Shown here: piece by piece, positions 34,077-41,218 of the stretch
Position numbering within the stretch: position 1 is the first letter of the stretch
How the letters are laid out: every line of letters begins with the position of its first letter
Assembly: GCF_001428845.1 (NCBI RefSeq)
Contig: NZ_LMIU01000022.1
Coordinates: 495,030 to 559,029, forward strand
From: Achromobacter sp. Root83
Lineage (GTDB): Bacteria > Pseudomonadota > Gammaproteobacteria > Burkholderiales > Burkholderiaceae_B
DNA: 64,000 bases
Direction of reading: 5' to 3'
Notes under the pieces: generated by a model
The model's database searches: none
Told to the model about the DNA's origin: nothing
What the model saw: only the letters and a program-made list of their open reading frames with translations
Translations under genes and position numbers: made by a program

Positions 34077-34985
34077 ATGGCATTGCCCTCCCGCGTGAAG
34101 ATCGTCGAGGTGTCGCCTCGCGACGGTCTGCAGAACGAAAAAGAATTTGTCCCCACCGACATCAAGGTGGAACTGATCAATCGCCTGACCGCCGCGGGCT
34201 TTCCCAATGTGGAAGCCGCGTCGTTCGTGTCGCCCAAGTGGGTGCCGCAAATGGCTGATGGCGCCGACGTGATGGCGCGCATCGAACGCCGCCCGGGCAC
34301 GATCTACTCCGTGCTCACGCCCAACATGAAGGGCTTCGAGGGCGCGCTGGCCGCCGGCGCGGACGAAATCGTGATCTTCGGCGCCGCCAGTGAAGCGTTC
34401 TCGCAAAAGAACATCAACTGCTCCATCGCCGAATCCATCGCGCGCTTCGAACCCGTAGTGCAGGCCGCCCGCGAGGCCGGTATCCGCGTGCGCGGCAGCA
34501 TCAGCTGCGCGCTGGGCTGTCCTTACCAAGGCGAAGTTCCCGTCGAGTCCGTGGTGGACGTGGCCCAACGCTACCTGGCGATGCAGGTCGACGAGATCGA
34601 CGTTGCCGACACCATCGGCGTGGGCACGCCCAAGCGCGTGCGCGAAGTGATGGCCGCCGTGACCCGCGTGGTGGATCCGGCGCGCATCTCCGGCCACTTC
34701 CACGACACCTACGGCCAGGCGTTGGCCAACATCCTGGCGGCGCTGGAAACGGACATCTCCATTTTCCACACCTCGGTGGCCGGACTGGGCGGCTGCCCCT
34801 ACGCCAAGGGCGCCACCGGCAACGTCGCGACCGAAGACGTGCTGTACATGCTGCGCGGCCTGGACATCGATACCGGCGTGGACTTCGACGCCGTGGTCGA
34901 TATCGGCCAATGGATGTCGGCGCATCTGAACCGCAAGGGTTCGAGCCGCGCCGGCAACGCGATCGCCGCCAAACGGGCCGCATGA
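34077..34985 (+). CDS. mvaB: Hydroxymethylglutaryl-CoA lyase
   Basis: Cleaves HMG-CoA to acetyl-CoA and acetoacetate in leucine and branched-acid breakdown. The N-terminal VEVSPRDGLQNEKEFVPT holds metal and substrate residues, GHFHDTYGQALANI gives metal histidines, and the signature SVAGLGGCPYAKGATGNVAT includes the catalytic cysteine. I use the ATG at 34077 with AGGAAG upstream, not the earlier in-frame start. Length is 302. It overlaps the next gene by four bases. Other leucine catabolic genes are not nearby. Confidence 0.93.
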   Translation: MALPSRVKIVEVSPRDGLQNEKEFVPTDIKVELINRLTAAGFPNVEAASFVSPKWVPQMADGADVMARIERRPGTIYSVLTPNMKGFEGALAAGADEIVIFGAASEAFSQKNINCSIAESIARFEPVVQAAREAGIRVRGSISCALGCPYQGEVPVESVVDVAQRYLAMQVDEIDVADTIGVGTPKRVREVMAAVTRVVDPARISGHFHDTYGQALANILAALETDISIFHTSVAGLGGCPYAKGATGNVATEDVLYMLRGLDIDTGVDFDAVVDIGQWMSAHLNRKGSSRAGNAIAAKRAA

Positions 34986-35455
34986 CAACTACCCCCGGCA
35001 CTCCCCCGCCCGAAGACCACGCGGAGCTGCTGCGCGTCATCGGCCCCCTGCCCCTGGCGGGCCAGGCGTGGCCCGACTGGGTGCGCATCCTGACCTGGGT
35101 GATCCTGGCCATCCTGGGTGTGCAGGTCGTGACCACCGCGATCCGCGCCCCCTCGCAGCCGTTCGATACCGTCCTGGCCGTGGTGGTGGTGCTGTGTTTC
35201 GTCGGATTGCTGTTCGTGTCCTGGCACATGCAGACGTCCATCACCACCATAGACGAACGCGGCCTGCGGCAGACCTGGTTCACGCGGCGCGAGGTGGCCT
35301 GGGAGGACGTGCGCTATGCGCGCTTTGTGCCGATGCTTTTTTCGAAGCGCCTGGTGGTGTTCACGCATCGCGGAAAGCCGGTGATTTTCCAGGGAGGCAC
35401 GCGTGAACTGCGTGCCGCCTTCGTGAAGATCGCGCAAGTCTACCGGCGCGGATAG
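34982..35455 (+). CDS. Small membrane protein with PH-like domain
   Basis: Protein of 157 residues with two transmembrane helices (WVRILTWVILAILGVQVVTT and a second around residues 60-80), then a cytosolic beta-rich tail (about 85-157) of bacterial PH-domain type. The tail opens ITTIDERGLRQTWFTRREVAW. The ATG overlaps the mvaB stop (ATGA), so it is translationally coupled. No specific function is known. A strong intrinsic terminator follows. Confidence 0.75.
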   Translation: MTTTPGTPPPEDHAELLRVIGPLPLAGQAWPDWVRILTWVILAILGVQVVTTAIRAPSQPFDTVLAVVVVLCFVGLLFVSWHMQTSITTIDERGLRQTWFTRREVAWEDVRYARFVPMLFSKRLVVFTHRGKPVIFQGGTRELRAAFVKIAQVYRRG

Positions 35456-35462
35456 CCAAAGA

Positions 35463-35484
35463 AAAAGCCCCCTCGGGGGCTTTT
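35463..35484 (+). terminator. Intrinsic terminator after the PH-like gene
   Basis: AAAAGCCCC and GGGGCTTTT form a stem around a CTCG loop, with further T-rich sequence (TTTTCTATTT). It lies 8 bases after the stop. The flanking A-run also permits function for the convergent minus-strand gene. Confidence 0.85.
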
Positions 35485-35526
35485 CTATTTTCCGGACTGG
35501 CCGAAGACGGCCAGGGCCGTCCCGGC

Positions 35527-36543
35527 TCAGCGGATCGGCAAGGCGTACAGCAACCCGCCCTGCGTCCATTGCGCATTCAGGCCGCGCTTGATCTTCAGCG
35601 GACTGCCCTCGCCCACGTTGCGCTCGAAGCTCTCGCCGTAGTTGCCCACCTGCTTGACGATGTTGTAGGCCCACTTCTCGTCCAGCCCCAGGTTGGCGCC
35701 GCTGCCGGGCGTGACGCCGAGGATGCGCTTGATGTTGGGGTTGGCGCTCTCGGCCTGCTCGTCCACGTTCTTGGACGACACGCCGTATTCTTCGGCTTCG
35801 ATCATCGCCGACAGCGACCAGCGCACGATGTTCAGCCAGGCATCGTCGCCCTGGCGCACGAACGGACCCAGCGGCTCCTTGGAAATGATCTCGGGCAGCA
35901 CGACGTAATCGTCGGGGTTCTGCAGCTTGGAGATGCGAATCGAAGCCAGGCCCGACGCGTCCGTCGAAAAGACGTCGCAGCGGCCGGACGCGAACGCATT
36001 GACCACTTCGTTGAAGGTCTCGATCACGACGGGCTTGTAGCTCACGTTGTTGGCGCGCGCCCAATCGGCCAGCGTGTTCTCGTTCGAGGTGCCGGTCTGG
36101 AGGCAGATCGTGGCGCCGTTGATTTCCTTGGCGCTCTTCACGCCCAGCGACTTCGGCACCAGGAAGCCCTGGCCGTCATAGAAGTTGATGCCCGCATGGA
36201 TGATGCCCAGCGCCGTGTCGCGCTGCTGCGTCACAGTGGTGTTGCGCGTCAGCACGTCCACTTCGCCGGATTGCAGCGCGGTGAAACGCTGCTGCGAATT
36301 GAGCGGCACCACCTTGATCTTGTTGGCGTCGCCGAAGACCGCCGCGGCAACGGCGCGGCACAGGTCCACATCCAGGCCCTGCCACTTGCCTTGCGCATCG
36401 GGCGCGGAAAAGCCCGCGAAGCCCGTGGTCGTGCCGCAAGCCACCGCGCCGCGCTGGCGCACGACGTCCAACGTTGCCGCCTGCGCACCCTGCGCCGCCG
36501 CCATCAATAGCGCCGCGCCCGCCAACCCTTTTGCAATGTTCAT
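35527..36543 (-). CDS. Amino-acid ABC transporter substrate-binding protein (AapJ/BztA type)
   Basis: Periplasmic binding protein of the general L-amino-acid type, 338 residues. The signal peptide is about residues 1-22 (GLAGAALLMAAAQGAQA). Typical segments are GFAGFSAPDAQGKWQGLDVDL, QTGTSNENTLADW, and SFERNVGEGSPLKIKRGLNA. I use the ATG at 36543 (MNIAKG), preceded by AGGAAACC. The usual permease and ATPase genes (aapQMP) are not present on either side, so it is an orphan here and must use a transporter elsewhere. Confidence 0.9.
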   Translation of the reverse strand: MNIAKGLAGAALLMAAAQGAQAATLDVVRQRGAVACGTTTGFAGFSAPDAQGKWQGLDVDLCRAVAAAVFGDANKIKVVPLNSQQRFTALQSGEVDVLTRNTTVTQQRDTALGIIHAGINFYDGQGFLVPKSLGVKSAKEINGATICLQTGTSNENTLADWARANNVSYKPVVIETFNEVVNAFASGRCDVFSTDASGLASIRISKLQNPDDYVVLPEIISKEPLGPFVRQGDDAWLNIVRWSLSAMIEAEEYGVSSKNVDEQAESANPNIKRILGVTPGSGANLGLDEKWAYNIVKQVGNYGESFERNVGEGSPLKIKRGLNAQWTQGGLLYALPIR

Positions 36544-36714
36544 GACCTGGTTTCCTGTTCTGCTACCGGGCGCGAAGACGCGCCGAGGCAAGAAGCTTAT
36601 AGACATGAAGCGCCCGCGCCAAATAACAAGCGCTTATTTAGGTATGTCCGCCGGCAAGGCCAGCGGACACCGGGCAAGGATAGCAATACGCGACGCGCGC
36701 GCGGATGCGCGCCG

Positions 36715-37956
36715 TCAAGCCGCCAGCGAAATCGAGACCGGTTCGTTGGCCTGGCACGCGTCCAGCGCACGCCCCAGCCGGACCATGCCTTGCGCGATCT
36801 GGCCTTCGTTCATGGTGGCGAAGGACATCCGCATAGCGAACAGGTCGGCCTGCGCCGCGTCGGCGTAGAAAGCCTTGCCCGGCACGTAGACCACTTCGTG
36901 TTCGATGGCGTAGGGCAGGAGGCGCGTGGCATCGATGTCGCCCGTCAGGCGCGCCCAGAAGAACATGCCGCCCTCGGGCTTGCTGAAGGTGACGCGGCCG
37001 TTGAGTTCCCGGGCCAATGATTCGGCCATGGCGTCGCAGCGCAAGCCATAGGCGGCGCGGATGCGCGGCACGTGTTCGCCGTAGCGCCCGTTGGCCAGGT
37101 ACTGCGCCACTACTTCCTGGATCCAGGCCGACGAAGCCATGTCGTCGGCGGCCTTCGCGCTGACGCAGCGGCGGCGGATTTCGGGCGGAGCGATCAGCCA
37201 GCCGATGCGCAGCGCGGGCGCCATGGTCTTGGACATGCTGGCCAGGTACACCGCCCAATGGCGGGCTTCGCCTTCGGCCAGGGCCGCGATGGGCGGCACG
37301 GCCTCGCCGGCGAAGCGCAGTTCGCTGTAGGGATCGTCTTCCACGATCAGGAACCGGTGCTTGACCGCCAACTCCAGCAGGCGCAAGCGGCGCTGGCGCG
37401 TAATGGTGGCGCCGCAGGGATTCGAGAACGAGGCGACGACGCAGACGATCTTGGGCTTGACGCGGGTGGCCAGCGCATCCAGCGCATCCACGTCGATGCC
37501 GTCGGGCCCGGAGGGCACGGTATGCACCGTGGCGCCCGTGTAGCGCAAGGCCTGCACGGAATTGGGGAAGGCGGGCGATTCGATGACGGCGTGGTCGCCG
37601 GGCTGCAGCATGACCCGGGTCAGGAGCGCCAGCGCCTGCTGCGATCCGCCCGTCACGACGAGTTCGGTGTCGGCGTTGCAGTGCAGGCCGCGCGCCGCGG
37701 ACAGGGCCGCCAGTTGATGGCGCAGGCTGGCCTGGCCGTCGATATTGGAATACTGCAGACAGGCGCCCAGACGGGCCATGACCTGCGTCGACGCGATGGA
37801 CAGCCCGTCCACATCGAAAAGTTCCTGCGCGGGATACCCGCCCGCCAGCGAAATGGTGCCCGGGCGCATGGCGTAGGGCATGAGCGATCGGATCGGCGAA
37901 GCGGGGGGATTCAGGAAGGGCGTGGCAAAGGCGTATTCGGGCGCTGCACTGGACAT
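36715..37956 (-). CDS. PLP-dependent class I/II aminotransferase (2-aminoadipate aminotransferase-like)
   Basis: Fold type I aminotransferase of 413 residues. Features are ISLAGGYPAQELF near the N-terminus, VTGGSQQALALLTRVML, the NPCG acceptor region SFSNPCGATITRQRR, and the PLP lysine in SMSKTMAPALRIGWL. This resembles LysN-type enzymes and the aminotransferase half of MocR proteins, but there is no N-terminal GntR domain. The ATG at 37956 is chosen; a longer in-frame start lacks support. It is divergent from yggS. Substrate unknown. Confidence 0.87.
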   Translation of the reverse strand: MSSAAPEYAFATPFLNPPASPIRSLMPYAMRPGTISLAGGYPAQELFDVDGLSIASTQVMARLGACLQYSNIDGQASLRHQLAALSAARGLHCNADTELVVTGGSQQALALLTRVMLQPGDHAVIESPAFPNSVQALRYTGATVHTVPSGPDGIDVDALDALATRVKPKIVCVVASFSNPCGATITRQRRLRLLELAVKHRFLIVEDDPYSELRFAGEAVPPIAALAEGEARHWAVYLASMSKTMAPALRIGWLIAPPEIRRRCVSAKAADDMASSAWIQEVVAQYLANGRYGEHVPRIRAAYGLRCDAMAESLARELNGRVTFSKPEGGMFFWARLTGDIDATRLLPYAIEHEVVYVPGKAFYADAAQADLFAMRMSFATMNEGQIAQGMVRLGRALDACQANEPVSISLAA

Positions 37957-38155
37957 GGCGGAGGGACTGGGAAGGGAGTAAACCGTGTCGCCCCGAGGGC
38001 GGCGCCGGACGGTATAGAACTTTGAAATATAAACAAATCCCTTCAAATTCTAAGCCTGCCGATTATGCAGGGTCAACGCTGGACGCGGGCAATGTGGTGA
38101 AACGATCCTGGCGCGTCCTACACTATGGGACACCCTGTTCCTGCAAGAGAGCTGC

Positions 38156-38875
38156 ATGACCGCCGTAGACACCATGGCCGGGCGCCTTGCCCAGATCCAG
38201 CAACGCATCACCCAGGCCTGCGAACGCGCGGGCCGGCATCCCGACAGCGTGACGTTGCTGCCCGTCAGCAAGACGTTCGATGTGGAGTCCATTCGCGAGG
38301 CCATGTCGCTGGGGCTGACCCGCTTTGGCGAGAACAAGACCCAGGAGATCCGCCAGAAGGCGGCCGCGCTGGCCGGCCAGGGGCTGCAATGGGTGCTGAT
38401 CGGCCATCTGCAGACCAACAAGGCCAAGGATGCCGCCCGCGACGCCACCGAGGTCCAGTCGCTGGACCGCCCTGACCTGGCCGAAGCCCTGCATCGCCGG
38501 CTGCAAAACGAGGGCCGGACCCTGGACGTGCTGGTGCAGGTCAAGACCTCGTCCGAACCCAGCAAATATGGGATGGCGCCGGAAGACGTGTCCGCCTTCC
38601 TTCGCCGGATCGCCACGGAATTCCCGACCTTGCGCGTTCGGGGACTGATGACGCTGGCCGTGAACTCCCCCGATCCCGCCGAAGTGCGGGCCTGCTTTCG
38701 CGCGCTGCGCGAATTGCGCGACCGGCTGGTCCAGGAGAACATCGCCGGCGTTTCGCTGGACCGCCTGTCGATGGGCATGAGCGGGGATTTCGAGCTGGCC
38801 ATCGAGGAAGGCTCGACGGAAGTACGCATCGGCACGGCCATCTTCGGTGCGCGTACCTATCCCGATCCGCAGTGA
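38156..38875 (+). CDS. yggS: YggS/PROSC-family PLP homeostasis protein
   Basis: Pyridoxal-phosphate-binding TIM-barrel protein involved in vitamin B6 and amino-acid homeostasis, with no demonstrated enzymatic activity. The PLP lysine is in LLPVSKTFDVESI, followed by LTRFGENKTQEI and WVLIGHLQTNKAKDA. The C-terminal LSMGMSGDFELAIEEGSTEVR and IGTAIFGAR form the phosphate site. Length is 239. It is divergent from a PLP-dependent aminotransferase. In many proteobacteria it lies beside proC or pilT, which are absent here. Confidence 0.94.
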   Translation: MTAVDTMAGRLAQIQQRITQACERAGRHPDSVTLLPVSKTFDVESIREAMSLGLTRFGENKTQEIRQKAAALAGQGLQWVLIGHLQTNKAKDAARDATEVQSLDRPDLAEALHRRLQNEGRTLDVLVQVKTSSEPSKYGMAPEDVSAFLRRIATEFPTLRVRGLMTLAVNSPDPAEVRACFRALRELRDRLVQENIAGVSLDRLSMGMSGDFELAIEEGSTEVRIGTAIFGARTYPDPQ

Positions 38876-38897
38876 CGCGGGGGGTGCGGACATTGAG

Positions 38898-38924
38898 AGG
38901 GGTCCAATCGACGGACCCCTTTTT
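38898..38924 (+). terminator. Intrinsic terminator after yggS
   Basis: AGGGGTCC and GGACCCCT form an 8-bp stem around a 7-base loop, followed by a TTTTT run. It lies 22 bases past the yggS stop. Confidence 0.88.
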
Positions 38925-38971
38925 GCGTAAGCGCAAGGCATAATAGCGACGCAAAAAAATCGCGGCGCAAG

Positions 38972-39012
38972 TTGACGTCGATCAACGACGCAAGCGCCGC
39001 ACTCACTATATC
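38972..39012 (+). promoter_or_regulatory. FNR/ANR-like box and -10 upstream of the Bug gene
   Basis: TTGAC-GTCG-ATCAA (38972-38985) matches the FNR consensus TTGAT-N4-ATCAA at nine of ten positions. A -10-like TATATC lies at 39007-39012. The box centre would be near -40, the spacing of class II FNR-activated promoters. Control by oxygen limitation is a prediction only. Confidence 0.5.
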
Positions 39013-39031
39013 CCGCACGAGGAGACACTCC

Positions 39032-40000
39032 ATGCACAAGCACGCAAAGCGCTTGCTGGCGCTTGCCGCCCTGTCGCTGGCCGCCACCGCGGCTTCCGCC
39101 CAATCCTGGCCCACGCAGCCGGTCCGCTGGATCGTTCCCTACCCCGCCGGCGGCGGAACCGACGTGGTGGCGCGCACCGTGGCCAGCAGCCTTGAAAAGA
39201 CGCTGGGCCAGACCATCGTGGTCGAGAACCGTCCCGGCGCCGGCACCATCATCGGCGCCACCGCCATCGCACAGGCGGAACCCAACGGCTACATGGTCGG
39301 GACGGCGGACTCGGGCACGCTCGCGTTCAATTCCTCGCTGTACGCCAAGCTGTCCTACGATCCGTCCAAGTTCACCTACATCGGCGGCATCGCCAAGTTC
39401 CCGCTGCTGCTGGCCGTGAACGTCAACTCGCCCTACAAGACGGTGGACGACGTGCTGGCCGCCGCCAAGAAAGAGCCCGGCAAGCTGTCGGCCGCCTCCG
39501 CCGGCGCGGGTTCGCCCCATCACCTGGCCCTGGAGCTCTTCAAGCAGCGCACGGGCGCCAACCTGCTGCACGTGCCGTACAAGGGCGCCGCGCCCGCCAT
39601 CCAGGATCTGCTGGGTGGCCAGGTGGACCTGATGTTCATCGACCTGGCTTCGGGCCTGCCCAACGTCAAGGCCGGCAAGCTGCGCGTGCTGGCCGCCGCC
39701 ACGCCCGAGCGCGTCTCGGTGCTGCCGGACACGCCCACCATGGCCGAACAAGGCGTCGCCAACTTCACCGCCTATGCCTGGCAGGGCCTGGTCGGCCCGG
39801 CCGGCGTGCCGGAAGCGGTGGTCAAGAAGCTGTCGGCCGACCTGGACGCCACCTTGAAGACCCCGGCCGTCTCGCAGAAGATGCTGGACATGGGCGTCTT
39901 CCCCATGCCGATGTCGGCCCAGGATTTCAAGTCCTACGCCGAGCAGGAACGCGACGCCTGGGCGAAGGTGATCAAGCAGGCGAACATCAAGCTGGAATGA
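39032..40000 (+). CDS. Bug-family (TctC-like) periplasmic solute receptor
   Basis: Second Bug receptor of the window, 322 residues. The signal peptide is about residues 1-24 (LLALAALSLAATAASA). The mature start QSWPTQPVRWIVPYPAGGGTDVVAR and ENRPGAGTIIGATAIAQ are family hallmarks. The ATG at 39032 has GAGGAG upstream. No TctAB genes are adjacent. A possible FNR box lies upstream, and a strong terminator follows, so it is a single-gene transcript. Ligand unknown. Confidence 0.92.
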   Translation: MHKHAKRLLALAALSLAATAASAQSWPTQPVRWIVPYPAGGGTDVVARTVASSLEKTLGQTIVVENRPGAGTIIGATAIAQAEPNGYMVGTADSGTLAFNSSLYAKLSYDPSKFTYIGGIAKFPLLLAVNVNSPYKTVDDVLAAAKKEPGKLSAASAGAGSPHHLALELFKQRTGANLLHVPYKGAAPAIQDLLGGQVDLMFIDLASGLPNVKAGKLRVLAAATPERVSVLPDTPTMAEQGVANFTAYAWQGLVGPAGVPEAVVKKLSADLDATLKTPAVSQKMLDMGVFPMPMSAQDFKSYAEQERDAWAKVIKQANIKLE

Positions 40001-40026
40001 CCGTTCCGCAAGACCTCGCGGTCGGC

Positions 40027-40061
40027 AAAAAAGCCGCGGTCGGCATGACCGCGGCTTTTTT
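40027..40061 (+). terminator. Intrinsic terminator after the second Bug gene
   Basis: A perfect 15-bp stem (AAAAAAGCCGCGGTC and complement) with a GGCAT loop ends in six Ts. A nearly identical hairpin sits at 41125-41154 on the other side of the hsp20 pair. Confidence 0.92.
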
Positions 40062-40093
40062 CATGGCCGCCGCCGCGGGGCGACGGACCCGGC

Positions 40094-40489
40094 TCAGCCG
40101 GCCACGACGGGGATCTGCCGCGGCTGCGCTTCGCGCGCGCGCGGGATGCGCAGCGTCAGCAGGCCCTGCTTCAGGGTGGCGTTGATCTGCGAGCGGTCAA
40201 ACTCCTGCCCCAGCTTGAAGGCCCGCCGGAACAAGGGCGCACGCATCTCGCCAAGCACCAGCCGGAAATCGGCCGGCGTGGCGACCGAGGCCTCGCCTTC
40301 GATCAGCAGCACATCGCCTTCCACGTTGATGCGCAGCCTGTCCTTGGACACCCCGGGCAGGTCGGCGATCAGGCTGATCCCTTCCTTGTCCTCGAAGATA
40401 TCCACGGCGGGCAGGGTGACGCCCCGCGTGTCGCGCTTGTCGGAGACCGCCGCTTCCGCGGGCACGGTCAGGTCTTTGCGTTCATTCAT
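40094..40489 (-). CDS. Hsp20 / alpha-crystallin small heat-shock protein
   Basis: ATP-independent chaperone that holds unfolding proteins. The alpha-crystallin domain (about residues 25-115) contains VDIFEDKEGISLIADLPGVSK and the end motif LKQGLLTLRIPRA, with the A-x-L-x-x-G-x-L pattern. The C-terminal RQIPV serves as the I-x-I/V oligomerisation motif. Length is 131. It follows a second hsp20 gene by 33 bases, forming a two-gene operon controlled by a sigma-32-like promoter. Confidence 0.92.
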   Translation of the reverse strand: MNERKDLTVPAEAAVSDKRDTRGVTLPAVDIFEDKEGISLIADLPGVSKDRLRINVEGDVLLIEGEASVATPADFRLVLGEMRAPLFRRAFKLGQEFDRSQINATLKQGLLTLRIPRAREAQPRQIPVVAG

Positions 40490-40522
40490 GATCGATACTC
40501 CTTATGCGGTTGCGGGGAAACG

Positions 40523-40966
40523 TCACTGCACGGTGACGACGCGAGGCTTGGCCGATTCCTTGCGCTTGATGGAAATGGCCAGGCAGCCGTCCGTGTAGCG
40601 CGCCTGCACGTTGTCGGGGTCCGCATCGGCGGGCAGCTCGACCACCCGCGTGTAGCGGCCTTCCGCGCGCTCTCGCGCGTAGTACCGGGCATTTTCAGGA
40701 AGCTCCGGCGCCTTGCGTTCGCCGCTGATCGTCAACAGCCGCTTTTCGATCGATACGTTCAAGGCATCGGGTTCCATGCCGGGCACGAAGGCGACGACCT
40801 CGATCGAATCCGAGGACACGCCGACATTGACCGGCGGGAAATACGCCCGGGGCGTTGCGCGCAAGGTGGCGGGAACACCGGCGCCGCGCAGCGCGTGGTT
40901 CATGTGTTCCTGGATGGCGTCGAACGCGGCGGCCAAGCCGCTGTCGCTGAAGGAAACGTTGCTCAT
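40523..40966 (-). CDS. Hsp20 / alpha-crystallin small heat-shock protein
   Basis: First gene of the hsp20 pair, 147 residues. The alpha-crystallin domain (about 45-140) contains VNVGVSSDSIEVVAFVPGMEP, ISGERKAPELPEN, and the end motif ARYTDGCLAISIKR. The C-terminal VVTV can act as the I-x-I-type motif. GGGAG precedes the start. Paired small heat-shock proteins often form mixed oligomers. A sigma-32 promoter lies about 85-110 bases upstream. Confidence 0.92.
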   Translation of the reverse strand: MSNVSFSDSGLAAAFDAIQEHMNHALRGAGVPATLRATPRAYFPPVNVGVSSDSIEVVAFVPGMEPDALNVSIEKRLLTISGERKAPELPENARYYARERAEGRYTRVVELPADADPDNVQARYTDGCLAISIKRKESAKPRVVTVQ

Positions 40967-41050
40967 AAGGATCTCCCGAGTAAAAAAGGGACCGACCTAG
41001 ACCCGCCGCCATCGCCAGAGCCGTGACTGAGGTCTGATCGCTTCGATACG

Positions 41051-41079
41051 AACATGGGCGCTGTTTTTCCGGTTTCAAG
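41051..41079 (-). promoter_or_regulatory. Sigma-32-like heat-shock promoter for the hsp20 pair
   Basis: On the minus strand CTTGAAA (41079-41073) is followed after 14 bases by CCCATGTT (41058-41051). This matches the heat-shock consensus CTTGAAA-N12-16-CCCCATNT apart from a G at the first -10 base. A leader of about 80 bases precedes the hsp20 start. Confidence 0.7.
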
Positions 41080-41124
41080 GGGGGTAGAAACGGGCCGGTT
41101 CCGGCGGCGCGGCCGTGAAAAGAA

Positions 41125-41154
41125 AAAGCCGCGGTCATTGCCGACCGCGGCTTT
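41125..41154 (-). terminator. Intrinsic terminator after the FAD/Fe-S dehydrogenase
   Basis: AAAGCCGCGGTC and GACCGCGGCTTT form a perfect 12-bp stem with a six-base loop. On the minus strand it ends in CTTTTTC. It lies 65 bases past the dehydrogenase stop and upstream of the hsp20 promoter. Confidence 0.85.
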
Positions 41155-41218
41155 CTTTCAATAGCGATACCGGATTGCCCGGGGCCGGCGGCCCCAGGCG
41201 GGCTGCCGAGGCGCCCCT

